NCBI GenBank assembly: GCA_964293305.1
Contig: CAXYYO010000038.1
Location: 1 to 32,196 of the forward strand
Length of the DNA stretch: 32,196 nucleotides
Reading direction: 5' to 3'
Source of the DNA: CALAGJ01 sp964293305
GTDB lineage: Bacteria > Bacteroidota > Bacteroidia > Chitinophagales > Chitinophagaceae
Shown: positions 7,383 to 15,246 of the stretch, piece after piece
How positions within the stretch are numbered: the stretch's first letter is position 1
Layout of the letters: every line of letters starts with the position of its first letter
The notes under the pieces: model-generated
The model's database searches: none
The model's input: the letters and a program-made list of their open reading frames with translations, nothing else
What the model was told of the DNA's origin: nothing
Program-made: the position numbers and the translations under genes

Positions 7383-7479
7383 GTAGGTATAACGGGTAGA
7401 AGTAGGTATTGTTTAAGTTGATTTAAATTTGAAGCTATGCTTAAACCGGCAGTGGTTATTAGGGATAACAATAATTGTT
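7383..7479 (-). promoter_or_regulatory. Candidate control region of the light/flavin cluster (repeats and palindrome)
   Basis: Just upstream of the SDR start, GTAGGTAT occurs twice on the plus strand (7383-7390 and 7402-7409), 19 bp apart. A perfect 13-bp palindrome, AACAATAATTGTT, lies at 7467-7479. On the minus strand a weak TAGCTTCA resembles the Bacteroidota -7 element, but I see no clean TAnnTTTG. These are the only structured elements before the first gene of the cluster, so they are candidates for operator sites. This is inference from position; in AT-rich DNA such patterns can arise by chance. Confidence 0.3.
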
Positions 7480-7559
7480 TTGAAAGCTGGTGATAAAAAC
7501 AAAAAATCTGATTGAAAATTTTAGAAAATTCATTGAAAAGATGAAAATAAAATCATGCG

Positions 7560-8219
7560 TCACTTTTGAAACGACACACATTCCGCAAGTTCTTTTTCTG
7601 TATATGAAAGTCCGTATTGTTTCAATACATCATCCGGCACACCATCCCAGTTATTCGGTTGATTGCCTATATATCCGATATCTTTCCATCCCATTTCTGT
7701 ACTATAAAAACCTGTAGCAGTAAGATTGCGCATGAGGTTGAAAAAAGCAACACCTTGTTTCATTTCGGGTTTTGCTTTATCTGGATAGGCAATAGCATCT
7801 ACCATTTCCAACTGCTGTTGACTACTGCACTGTGTAAAAGCACTATTATATTTTTTAAAACATTGGATATTGAGCCAGCTCAAGCCACCACGCATAGGCA
7901 GTTGATGACCGGGCATATCATTTACAATAAAGTCAATAAACTCCGGCACTTTAGCGTCTGTGGCACTTCCGCTGACATCATCTTTCGGAATTATAATATC
8001 TGCAATCACTGCAATGGTGGCCATTTCTTCTGGAGTGAAATAATGCAGTTTCTGCAAAGCGGCATCAGCTTCTATTTCTTCTTTCATGCGCATATCATTC
8101 GCCGTAGGCGCAATCTCTACTGCTTCTTTTTCCTTGTCTTCTGTTTTACAGGCATTCAGAAATAAACCTGATGCTACTGAACCTATAGCTAATGTTTTTA
8201 ATGATTTTCTTCTATCCAT
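7560..8219 (-). CDS. Gluconate 2-dehydrogenase subunit 3 family Tat lipoprotein
   Basis: A 219-aa protein of the gluconate 2-dehydrogenase subunit 3 family, a small partner of flavin-containing GMC dehydrogenases. I start it at MDRRKSLKTLAIG, 11 codons inside the longest frame. That start gives a twin-arginine-like signal (RRKSLK) followed by a hydrophobic stretch and a lipobox ending LNAC (Cys24), which suits a Tat-exported lipoprotein. Conserved features include YFTPEEMATIAVIADIIIPKDD and FFNLMRNLTATGFYSTEMGWKDIGY. It lies downstream of the GMC oxidoreductase gene, which it probably helps export or assemble. A 198-bp gap with a palindromic repeat separates the two. Confidence 0.88.
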   Translation of the reverse strand: MDRRKSLKTLAIGSVASGLFLNACKTEDKEKEAVEIAPTANDMRMKEEIEADAALQKLHYFTPEEMATIAVIADIIIPKDDVSGSATDAKVPEFIDFIVNDMPGHQLPMRGGLSWLNIQCFKKYNSAFTQCSSQQQLEMVDAIAYPDKAKPEMKQGVAFFNLMRNLTATGFYSTEMGWKDIGYIGNQPNNWDGVPDDVLKQYGLSYTEKELAECVSFQK

Positions 8220-8290
8220 GATTTTATGTTTAAAAGCCGATTTTATAATCAAGCACTCTTACAATGCAATTAAAAAACATTTTTATAAAA

Positions 8291-8327
8291 CGCCTCACCC
8301 CCAACCCCTCTCCTCCCGGAGAGGGGC
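8291..8327. repeat. GC-rich palindromic intergenic repeat
   Basis: In otherwise AT-rich DNA this stretch contains CCCCTCTCC (8305-8313) and its exact reverse complement GGAGAGGGG (8318-8326) around a TCCC loop, preceded by CTCACCCCCAA. Its base composition is unlike the neighbourhood. It resembles dispersed palindromic elements that occur between genes in many Bacteroidota genomes (from general knowledge, not checked here). There is no T-run on either side, so a simple terminator is less likely, though it could weaken readthrough between the GMC and subunit 3 genes. Confidence 0.6.
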
Positions 8328-8417
8328 AAGAACCAGATCCGTAATCAATAGAGTGATTCCATTATTTTTTCAAAACAATTGTATACATAGTATTTCTACT
8401 TGTTTGATGGATTGGAA

Positions 8418-10154
8418 TTATAAATTTCTTTTCTTCATTTCCTCAATAATATACTCACTGGTGCGCATGCTCAAAGCTAGTATGGTGAGTGTAATATTTT
8501 TATCAGCCTGACTTACAAATGCACCACCATCTACACAAAACAAATTTTTACATTCATGTGCTTGGCACCAATGATTGAGTGCACTCGTTTTGGGGTTGCT
8601 GCCCATACGCACCGTGCCTGCTTCATGGATGATATTGCCAGGGTTTGCAAGCCCATAATTATTTTCAGGGCCATCTTGTGCTCCCCATGTTATAACTGCA
8701 CCCATTTCATGCATGATTTCTTTAAAAGTTTCTTTCATGTGCTTAGCCTGGTTTATTTCATAGTCAGTATAATGTGTGTTAAAACGCAGCACAGGTATGC
8801 CAAATTTATCAACAACAGTGGGGTCGATTTCGCAATAATTATCTGCTCTGGCAATCGTTTCGCCCCTGCCTGCCATACCTACTGAAGCGCCATAAAAAAA
8901 CCTGAAATCTTCTTTAAGCGAAGCACCATAACCGCCAGCTTCTTTCTTTTTTCCATGTACTGCATATTTGCCATTCAAGCCTTCTATACCCCAACCAAAA
9001 CCATAAGCCGGTGCGTCCATTCCACCCCAGTATTCAATATGATAGCCACGTGGAAAATCAAGTTTACTGTTATCTAACCACCACGGACTATATACATGCA
9101 TGCCACCTACACCGCTTTCATTGTACCGCTTGCGGTCAAATAGCTCTGGTAGCACTCCGCCCATAGCTGCACCTGTTGAGTCATGTAAATATTTGCCGAT
9201 TACATTACTGCTATTTGACATCCCGTTTGGATGTCTTTGTGATTTTGAATTGAGTAAAAGACGTGCACTTTCACAAGCACTTGCAGCTACAATAACTGTA
9301 CGCCCCTGTACTTCATATTCCTGCATTTCATCCTTATTGATATAACTCACACCAGTGGCAAGTCCTTCAATGTTGGTAAGAACCTCCCGTACCATACAAT
9401 TTGTCAATACATCTAATTTTCCTGTTTTCAAGGCTGGTATAATCAAACAGGATGATGATGAAAAATCGCCATAAACTTTACAGCCTCTGTTACACTGCCC
9501 ACAATAAAAACAAACACCACGGTCATTAATTTTTTTTGTAAGAATGGATAGTCGGGATGGTATAACAGGCACACCAGCGTATGGTGCAGCCTTGCGTATC
9601 ATTAACTCATGTAAGCGTGGTTTTGGAGGAGGAAGAAATACCCCGTCAGGATCGTTTGGCAATCCTTCATTGGTGCCAAATACGCCAATAAGTGTTTCCA
9701 CTTTATCATAGTATGGTTTAATATCTTCATATCCAATTGGCCAGTCATCCCCCAGTCCATCAATACTTTTTCTTTTAAAATCTTTTGGGCCAAAACGAAG
9801 AGAAATTCTTCCCCAATGATTGGTACGGCCCCCCAACATACGTGCACGCCACCATTCCCATTTATCTCCTTCGGCGTGTGTATAGGGTTCTCCATCTACG
9901 GACCAACCCCAATAACAACCATCGAAATCACCAAATGGGCGAAATTTGGTACTGGCACCCCTTCGGGGCGATGCCCAAGAGGGTTGAAGCTGTGCACTAT
10001 GCTTAGCTGGGTCAAACCATGGCCCAGCTTCCAACAAACAAACACTAAGACCTGCATTAGCTAACGTATATGCTGCCATACCTCCACCTGCTCCGCTTCC
10101 AACTATTACTGCATCATAAACTTTGGATTGTTTTTTTATCTGTGGTGCACCCAT
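8418..10154 (-). CDS. GMC-family FAD oxidoreductase (gluconate/sugar dehydrogenase large-subunit type)
   Basis: A 578-aa glucose-methanol-choline oxidoreductase. The FAD dinucleotide-binding motif is GSGAGGGMAAYTLANAG (19-35), followed by LLEAGP. The GGRTNHWG flavin segment is at 108-115, and the C-terminal catalytic region holds His510 (IIHEAGTVRMG) and Asn553 (DKNITLTILAL), the usual His/Asn pair. A cysteine cluster, CFYCGQCNRGC (C215, C218, C221, C225, with C236 nearby), could bind an Fe-S cluster, as reported for FAD-dependent glucose dehydrogenases. There is no signal peptide, so it may be exported with its Tat partner encoded downstream (subunit 3). Electrons would pass to a cytochrome or quinone; no cytochrome gene is adjacent. 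The sugar or alcohol substrate is not deducible. Confidence 0.92.
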   Translation of the reverse strand: MGAPQIKKQSKVYDAVIVGSGAGGGMAAYTLANAGLSVCLLEAGPWFDPAKHSAQLQPSWASPRRGASTKFRPFGDFDGCYWGWSVDGEPYTHAEGDKWEWWRARMLGGRTNHWGRISLRFGPKDFKRKSIDGLGDDWPIGYEDIKPYYDKVETLIGVFGTNEGLPNDPDGVFLPPPKPRLHELMIRKAAPYAGVPVIPSRLSILTKKINDRGVCFYCGQCNRGCKVYGDFSSSSCLIIPALKTGKLDVLTNCMVREVLTNIEGLATGVSYINKDEMQEYEVQGRTVIVAASACESARLLLNSKSQRHPNGMSNSSNVIGKYLHDSTGAAMGGVLPELFDRKRYNESGVGGMHVYSPWWLDNSKLDFPRGYHIEYWGGMDAPAYGFGWGIEGLNGKYAVHGKKKEAGGYGASLKEDFRFFYGASVGMAGRGETIARADNYCEIDPTVVDKFGIPVLRFNTHYTDYEINQAKHMKETFKEIMHEMGAVITWGAQDGPENNYGLANPGNIIHEAGTVRMGSNPKTSALNHWCQAHECKNLFCVDGGAFVSQADKNITLTILALSMRTSEYIIEEMKKRNL

Positions 10155-10327
10155 TAGAACCTCTTTTTTGTTGGCAACGAATGTAGGTGATAAGCCTTAA
10201 TAAGTAAACTACCCTAAGCAGAAGTACAACCTTGAAATATAAATTGATGCTAATATTTTTAATTTAACTAAAATATTTACTTTGGTTGATATTCAAAAAA
10301 AAGTTTTTTTTTGTAAAAATCAATGTC

Positions 10328-11077
10328 ATGATACATAATAAGTTTTGTATTACTAGCATTTACTTCTGCTGCTCGTTATTGCTAATGAATTCCTGTAATA
10401 AAGCTTCAATACCAGAAGCCTCATATCAAATAATTGATCGCAATTCTGATATAGCGGATGCTTTATTTGCCTCTGGCGATTTTATATTGAGTACAACAGA
10501 AAACAATGAAATAGTAATCATTAACATTTCAAAGCCTGATGCCCAAGAAGTAAATAAAATTTGGGTTGCAGCATTTGAGGATAATATTAATAAGCAATCT
10601 TATAATAGAAAACTATTTGATGCCACACTAGAGGTAGCTAGTGATAAAAGATATTTAATAATTAAGAACCAAAATGAGCAATATTTTATTGCCCTTGATG
10701 AAGTTGAGAATAGGGAAAAGGCTAAAAATATTACAATAGCTTCCCCAAATAATACACTCAGTGCTGCATTTTGTTTTGGTATCACTTATCAATGGGGCCA
10801 CTATGATTTTAAGGAGTTATTAAAGGATAAGACAATTTCAGCATTTGAATCTATTCGAGCAGCAAATATCAAATCTAATCATACAACCGATCAAAGCAAA
10901 AATGGCGCAGGCGAAAAATGTAGTTCAGGCGGAGCAGGATCCACTCAATGTAGTATTGATGGTGCATTTGAAACAGGGGGATGCAGTATTACATGTACTG
11001 CTGGATATTATGCATGTTGTAAGTCAAGTTCTATAACATGCAATTGTGTGAAAATTAAACCGGGGGGTGTTGATTAA
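10328..11077 (+). CDS. Unrecognised lipoprotein with Cys-rich C-terminal tail
   Basis: No characterised family is recognised. I choose the start MIHNKFCITS, 14 codons inside the longest frame, because it gives a normal signal peptide ending in a lipobox (LLLMNSC, lipidated Cys23); the protein is then 249 aa. The middle part (~35-165) is a mixed alpha/beta domain with few Cys. After a short linker, the last ~55 residues hold eight cysteines (198, 208, 219, 223, 230, 231, 238, 240) in a Gly/Ser-rich context with GYYACC and TCNC. This looks like a small disulfide-bonded or metal-binding module. Similar GYYACC tails occur in short Bacteroidota secreted proteins as far as I recall. The gene stands alone, divergent from the GMC gene. 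Confidence 0.75.
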   Translation: MIHNKFCITSIYFCCSLLLMNSCNKASIPEASYQIIDRNSDIADALFASGDFILSTTENNEIVIINISKPDAQEVNKIWVAAFEDNINKQSYNRKLFDATLEVASDKRYLIIKNQNEQYFIALDEVENREKAKNITIASPNNTLSAAFCFGITYQWGHYDFKELLKDKTISAFESIRAANIKSNHTTDQSKNGAGEKCSSGGAGSTQCSIDGAFETGGCSITCTAGYYACCKSSSITCNCVKIKPGGVD

Positions 11078-11196
11078 TTCATAGTTTGCATTCAACTGCA
11101 TATAGTTATTGCAAGCTCAAGCTGCATAACAAAAAAAATGACACCTCTTTCTAAAGGGTGAGTTGTAATATTGTTCTAGAAACTTCCTAATAGTTT

Positions 11197-13137
11197 TTAC
11201 AACTTATAAGCCAACTTCTCACTTATAATAACAGGTTGATTCAATAAATTTCTAACTGTTTCAGCAATTCCCGCAGCATCATAAGCACATTCTTTATACA
11301 ATTCCTTAGGTGTGCCATGTTCAATGATTTCATCTGGTATTCCCATAATTTTTACTTGGGAAGTATAATTGTGGGCAGCCATAAATTCTAGTATAGCAGA
11401 GCCAAAGCCACCTTGTACCGTACCATCTTCAACAGTAATTACTTTTTGATATTTGGAAAACACTTCGTGAAGCATTACTTCGTCTAAAGGTTTTACAAAA
11501 CGCATATCATAATGCGCAGGATCAATGCCTTCTGTACGCAGTTCCCGAATAGCGGCTGTTGCAAAATTGCCAGGGTGACCATAAGTCAAAATGGCTATAT
11601 ACTTACCGTCTTTTAGCTTTCTAGCAGTGCCGGGTGTTATAAATTTAAAAGGAGTTTTCCACTCTGGCATTACACCTTCTCCACGAGGATAACGAATGAC
11701 ATAAGGCAATTTGTTCTCTTCGCTTTGAGCGGAATACATCATATTTCTCAGCTCACTTTCATTCATAGGTGCTCCAATAATAAGGTTTGGAATACAACGC
11801 ATATATGCAATATCATAAGCGCCATGATGTGTAGGCCCGTCCTCACCAACAAGACCTGCTCTGTCCAAACAAAATATAACTGGCAGTTTTTGTATGGCTA
11901 CATCATGCACCACCTGATCGTATGCACGCTGCATAAAGGAGGAATAAATATTACAGAATACTCGCATACCCTGTGTAGCCAATCCAGCACTTACCGTAAC
12001 GGCGTGCTGCTCACAAATGCCTACATCAAAAGCACGGTGTGGCATTTTTTCCATCATAAATTTCAAGGATGAGCCACTGGGCATAGCTGGCGTTATCCCC
12101 ATGATTTTATCGTTTTGTTCGGCAAGTTCTATAATGGTATGCCCAAATACATCCTGATATTTTGGCGGCTGTGGTATATCGAATTTCTTTTTGAAAATTT
12201 CACCGGTTACTTTATCAAATAAACCAGGTGCATGCCATTTGGTTTGATCTTTCTCTGCCAACTCATAGCCCTTGCCTTTTACTGTAATGATATGTAAAAG
12301 TTTAGGACCGGGTATTTTTTTCAGGTCATTTAATGTGTCCGTAAGTTTGGTAATATTATGACCATCTATTGGGCCAAAATATCTAAAGTTTAATGCTTCA
12401 AAGAGGTTGCTGCTTTTACTGATCATTCCTTTCATGCTAGCTTCCAGCTTGCTGGCTACATCTCTTGAAAACTTTTTTCCTGCAGGGAGTTTGCCCAGTA
12501 AGTTCCAAACATCATCCCGCACTTTATTGTAGGTGGGACTTGTGGTAATGTCTGTAAGATATTCTTTTAACGCACCCACATTTGGGTCAATGCTCATACA
12601 ATTATCGTTAAGGATTACAAGCAAATCGCTATCTGCTACACCTGCATGATTTAATCCTTCAAAAGCAAGACCTGCGGTCATGGCGCCATCACCAATGATG
12701 GCAACAGACTTCCTATCTTCCCCTTTATATTTTGCAGCCATTGCCATACCCAATGCACCTGATATGGATGTGGAGCTGTGGCCTACACCAAAAGTATCAT
12801 ATTCACTTTCACTTCTTTTAGGGAATCCACTCAGACCTTTGTATTTCCTATTTGTTATAAAACTATCCCTGCGTCCTGTAAGTATTTTATGTCCGTAAGC
12901 CTGATGTCCTACATCCCATACCAATTGGTCATACGGAGTATTGTACACATAATGCAGTGCCACTGACAGCTCTACAACACCAAGACTTGCTGCAAAATGA
13001 CCGCCGTAAACACTTACAATGTCTACGATATATTGACGCAGTTCGTCACAAACTTGGTGTATTTGCTCCCTGGAATATTTTTTCAAATCTTCCGGGCTAT
13101 TAATAGTGCTGAGTAAAGGCCCCGCTTTTGGTTCCAT
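11197..13137 (-). CDS. dxs: 1-deoxy-D-xylulose-5-phosphate synthase
   Basis: Dxs condenses pyruvate and glyceraldehyde 3-phosphate to DXP, the first step of the MEP isoprenoid pathway, which also supplies thiamine and pyridoxal synthesis. The 646-aa length fits the family. It has VWDVGHQAYGHKILTGRRD (73-91), the thiamine-diphosphate motif GDGAMTAG (149-156) closing at LNDN (176-179), KGKGYELAE, the transketolase-type GICEQHAVTVSAG with the catalytic Glu, and AGLVGEDGPTHHGAYD in the pyrimidine domain. A C-terminal transketolase domain follows. It is transcribed alone and diverges from the LytS-type kinase gene. Isoprenoids from this route feed quinones and any carotenoids. Confidence 0.97.
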   Translation of the reverse strand: MEPKAGPLLSTINSPEDLKKYSREQIHQVCDELRQYIVDIVSVYGGHFAASLGVVELSVALHYVYNTPYDQLVWDVGHQAYGHKILTGRRDSFITNRKYKGLSGFPKRSESEYDTFGVGHSSTSISGALGMAMAAKYKGEDRKSVAIIGDGAMTAGLAFEGLNHAGVADSDLLVILNDNCMSIDPNVGALKEYLTDITTSPTYNKVRDDVWNLLGKLPAGKKFSRDVASKLEASMKGMISKSSNLFEALNFRYFGPIDGHNITKLTDTLNDLKKIPGPKLLHIITVKGKGYELAEKDQTKWHAPGLFDKVTGEIFKKKFDIPQPPKYQDVFGHTIIELAEQNDKIMGITPAMPSGSSLKFMMEKMPHRAFDVGICEQHAVTVSAGLATQGMRVFCNIYSSFMQRAYDQVVHDVAIQKLPVIFCLDRAGLVGEDGPTHHGAYDIAYMRCIPNLIIGAPMNESELRNMMYSAQSEENKLPYVIRYPRGEGVMPEWKTPFKFITPGTARKLKDGKYIAILTYGHPGNFATAAIRELRTEGIDPAHYDMRFVKPLDEVMLHEVFSKYQKVITVEDGTVQGGFGSAILEFMAAHNYTSQVKIMGIPDEIIEHGTPKELYKECAYDAAGIAETVRNLLNQPVIISEKLAYKL

Positions 13138-13157
13138 TAAAGAATAATATTGAGTGG

Positions 13158-13165
13158 CAAAAATA
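13158..13165 (-). promoter_or_regulatory. Possible -7 promoter element of dxs
   Basis: On the minus strand this reads TATTTTTG, an exact match to the Bacteroidota -7 consensus TAnnTTTG, 20 bases before the dxs start codon. No TTG was found at the proper -33 distance, so the call rests on the -7 box and its position. Confidence 0.35.
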
Positions 13166-13303
13166 GTGTGAAAATATTGGGATTGTTGATATAATAACGG
13201 AATAAGATACCATTTAGTTGAATGTGATGATATCTTTCTTTACCAAATAACGCATTATATAACCACTAATCACATAAAAATGGGGCTTGCAGCTTCAAAA
13301 ATA

Positions 13304-13311
13304 TACTTTTG
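13304..13311 (+). promoter_or_regulatory. Possible -7 promoter element of the LytS-type kinase gene
   Basis: TACTTTTG matches the Bacteroidota TAnnTTTG -7 consensus. A TTG at 13287-13289 is 14 bp upstream, shorter than the usual ~19-20 bp spacing. The element ends only four bases before the ATG at 13316, so transcripts from it would be leaderless or nearly so. Confidence 0.35.
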
Positions 13312-13315
13312 AGTA

Positions 13316-14362
13316 ATGAAGAATACAAAATCACTGTACTGGTGGTGCCAGCTGGGTGGATGGATGTTCTATGCCCTCACACTTGTATTCTTTGCAAATA
13401 TTTTTTCTCAGGAGCTTACCGATATCATGAATAAGCGGTTGGCATTGGCTATGATTCTTGGATTTTCATTTACGCATATAATGCGGTTTTTTATACTGCG
13501 TTTTAATTTTTTACCACCACTTTATGGCAAACAGTGGTTGTATTTATTACCGCTGGTGGTGGGCATTTGTGCGGGTTATAGTTATTTAAACAGTACTTTG
13601 GTAGAACTTTTTGCATGGTACGACCCAAAAATAAAAGCAACGGTAGAAAAACGATTTTTCTATAACCTACTCAATGATTCACCTATCATTTTGGTATGGG
13701 TATCCATTTATTATATATGGCATTATATCCAGTCATTTAGTAAAACTGAATTGGACAGGGTTCGCTTACAGAGTTTGGTAAAAGAACTAGAACTTAAAAC
13801 AATTAAATCACATATTAATCCTCATTTTATTTTCAATGCACTTAATAGTATTCGTGCATTGGTAGATGAAAATCCTGAAAGAGCCCGTAAAGCTATAACG
13901 GAGCTAAGTAACATTCTGCGAAGCAGTATGCAGGCAGAGAAATTGGAAACAGCTTCGCTGGAAAAGGAATTGGATATTGTGCAAGACTATTTAGAGCTGG
14001 AGCAAATTCGCTTTGAAGATCGTCTAAAAGTGGAGTATGTTATTGATGAGGATACTCTAGATCAACAAGTGCCACCTATGATGCTGCAAACGCTTGTAGA
14101 GAATGCCATAAAACATGGTATTAGCAAGCAAATGCAAGGTGGTGTGGTACGTGTCATTTCTGATTTTAGGGAAGACCATCATGAGCTTATTATTCAAAAT
14201 ACAGGCAGCCTTGGTGTAATGGAAAAGAACGAAGGTTTTGGCATTTCCGGTACCATTAGCAGATTGAAACTGCTCTATGGTGAAAACGCAGATTTTTACA
14301 TAAAAAACATAAATGGAAATATGGTAGAAGCAAGGGTAATTCTACCATTAACTGTTCATTAA
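13316..14362 (+). CDS. LytS/YehU-type membrane sensor histidine kinase
   Basis: A 348-aa sensor kinase. The N-terminal ~140 residues contain about four hydrophobic segments (near 12-32, 41-61, 73-92 and 122-140) and no large extracellular domain. A short coiled-coil-like linker leads to the His_kinase domain. Its SHINPHFIFNALNSIRAL (165-182) carries the phospho-acceptor His170 in NPHF. The ATPase part shows an N-box (VENAIKHG, 261-268) and a glycine-rich GFGISGTISRL (307-317). The stimulus is unknown. It is followed after 17 nt by a LytTR response regulator, clearly its partner. Confidence 0.93.
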   Translation: MKNTKSLYWWCQLGGWMFYALTLVFFANIFSQELTDIMNKRLALAMILGFSFTHIMRFFILRFNFLPPLYGKQWLYLLPLVVGICAGYSYLNSTLVELFAWYDPKIKATVEKRFFYNLLNDSPIILVWVSIYYIWHYIQSFSKTELDRVRLQSLVKELELKTIKSHINPHFIFNALNSIRALVDENPERARKAITELSNILRSSMQAEKLETASLEKELDIVQDYLELEQIRFEDRLKVEYVIDEDTLDQQVPPMMLQTLVENAIKHGISKQMQGGVVRVISDFREDHHELIIQNTGSLGVMEKNEGFGISGTISRLKLLYGENADFYIKNINGNMVEARVILPLTVH

Positions 14363-14379
14363 TTTTAAAAAGATATACT

Positions 14380-15114
14380 ATGTCTATAAAAGCAATTATT
14401 GTTGATGATGAAAGATTGGCCCGCAATGAACTAAAGAGGCTACTTACTGAACATGCCGAAATACTGGTTGTAGATGAAGCTGCCAATGCGGAAGAAGGTA
14501 TTGAAAAAATTGAACTTCAAAATCCTGATCTTATATTTTTAGATATTCAAATGCCGGGACAAACAGGCTTTGATTTACTTTCAAGCTTAGAGCGAAGCCC
14601 ACATGTTATTTTTACCACTGCGTATGATGAGTATGCGCTAAAAGCATTTGAAGTAAATGCATTAGATTATTTATTAAAACCTATTGAACCACGCAGACTT
14701 AGCGATGCTATTCAAAAACTACAATTTGAAATAAGCCGCAGAAAAGTAGAAGATCCAAATAATTTTAATCGTGGCCCTTTGACGGAAGAAGACCAGGTTT
14801 TTGTAAAAGATGGAGAAAGGTGTTGGTTTGTAAAGCTGAGTGAAATCAGATTATTTGAAAGTGTGGGCAATTATGCTAAAGTATTTTTCAGTACCAACAA
14901 ACCGCTCATTTTAAAATCGCTGAATGCTTTGGAAGAAAGGTTAGATACTCGATTTTTTTTCAGGGCAAATAGGAAGCATATTATAAACCTGCGTTGGATA
15001 GAAAAAATTGAACCTTACTTTAACGGTGGTCTTTTAGTGGAATTAAAAGGAGGAGAAAAAATTGAAGTGAGTAGAAGACAGACTGTAAAATTTAAAGAAA
15101 TGATGAGTTTGTAG
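14380..15114 (+). CDS. LytTR-family response regulator
   Basis: A 244-aa two-domain regulator. The receiver domain (1-~120) has the acidic pair D9-D10, phospho-acceptor Asp55 in LIFLDIQMPG, Thr79/Thr80 and the conserved Lys100 in LLKP. The C-terminal LytTR DNA-binding domain (~138-244) has the family's RANRKHIINLRWIEKI and the terminal SRRQTVKFKEMM. It is phosphorylated by the kinase encoded just upstream (17 nt gap, same operon) and would bind direct-repeat promoter sites. Its targets are not evident; the flanking metF and lptB carry no obvious LytTR repeats that I could see. Confidence 0.95.
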   Translation: MSIKAIIVDDERLARNELKRLLTEHAEILVVDEAANAEEGIEKIELQNPDLIFLDIQMPGQTGFDLLSSLERSPHVIFTTAYDEYALKAFEVNALDYLLKPIEPRRLSDAIQKLQFEISRRKVEDPNNFNRGPLTEEDQVFVKDGERCWFVKLSEIRLFESVGNYAKVFFSTNKPLILKSLNALEERLDTRFFFRANRKHIINLRWIEKIEPYFNGGLLVELKGGEKIEVSRRQTVKFKEMMSL

Positions 15115-15190
15115 GACAGCATCGATGCTCTCATTAAGCATTTATGTAAGTACGGGTAATTGTACGCTGTTATTTGGCATCATGTACCTG

Positions 15191-15226
15191 TTCAATCTGT
15201 TATTGCATTATCAGATTGAATCTTTA
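15191..15226. terminator. Hairpin between convergent response-regulator and metF genes
   Basis: TTCAATCTG (15191-15199) and CAGATTGAA (15212-15220) form a perfect 9-bp stem with a 12-base loop, followed by TCTTTAT. It lies in the convergent gap 15115-15246. The stem is AT-rich and the loop large, so termination is likely weak, but the position suits a plus-strand terminator. Confidence 0.5.
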
Positions 15227-15246
15227 TAGAATATTCAGCGTATAGG

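Noticed and set aside
7617..8165. 182-aa plus-strand open frame
   Set aside because: It is antisense to the gluconate dehydrogenase subunit 3 gene, with no recognisable domain and atypical composition; it is a frame shadow.
8086..8511. 141-aa plus-strand open frame containing an H-P-Q-P-L-S-S-R-R-G run
   Set aside because: The run is the translation of the GC-rich palindromic repeat, and the frame overlaps two real genes on the other strand.
11141..11165. Imperfect hairpin (CACCTCTTT / AAAGGGTG) after the Cys-rich lipoprotein gene
   Set aside because: The stem is bulged and not followed by a T-run on either strand, so it is too weak to call a terminator.
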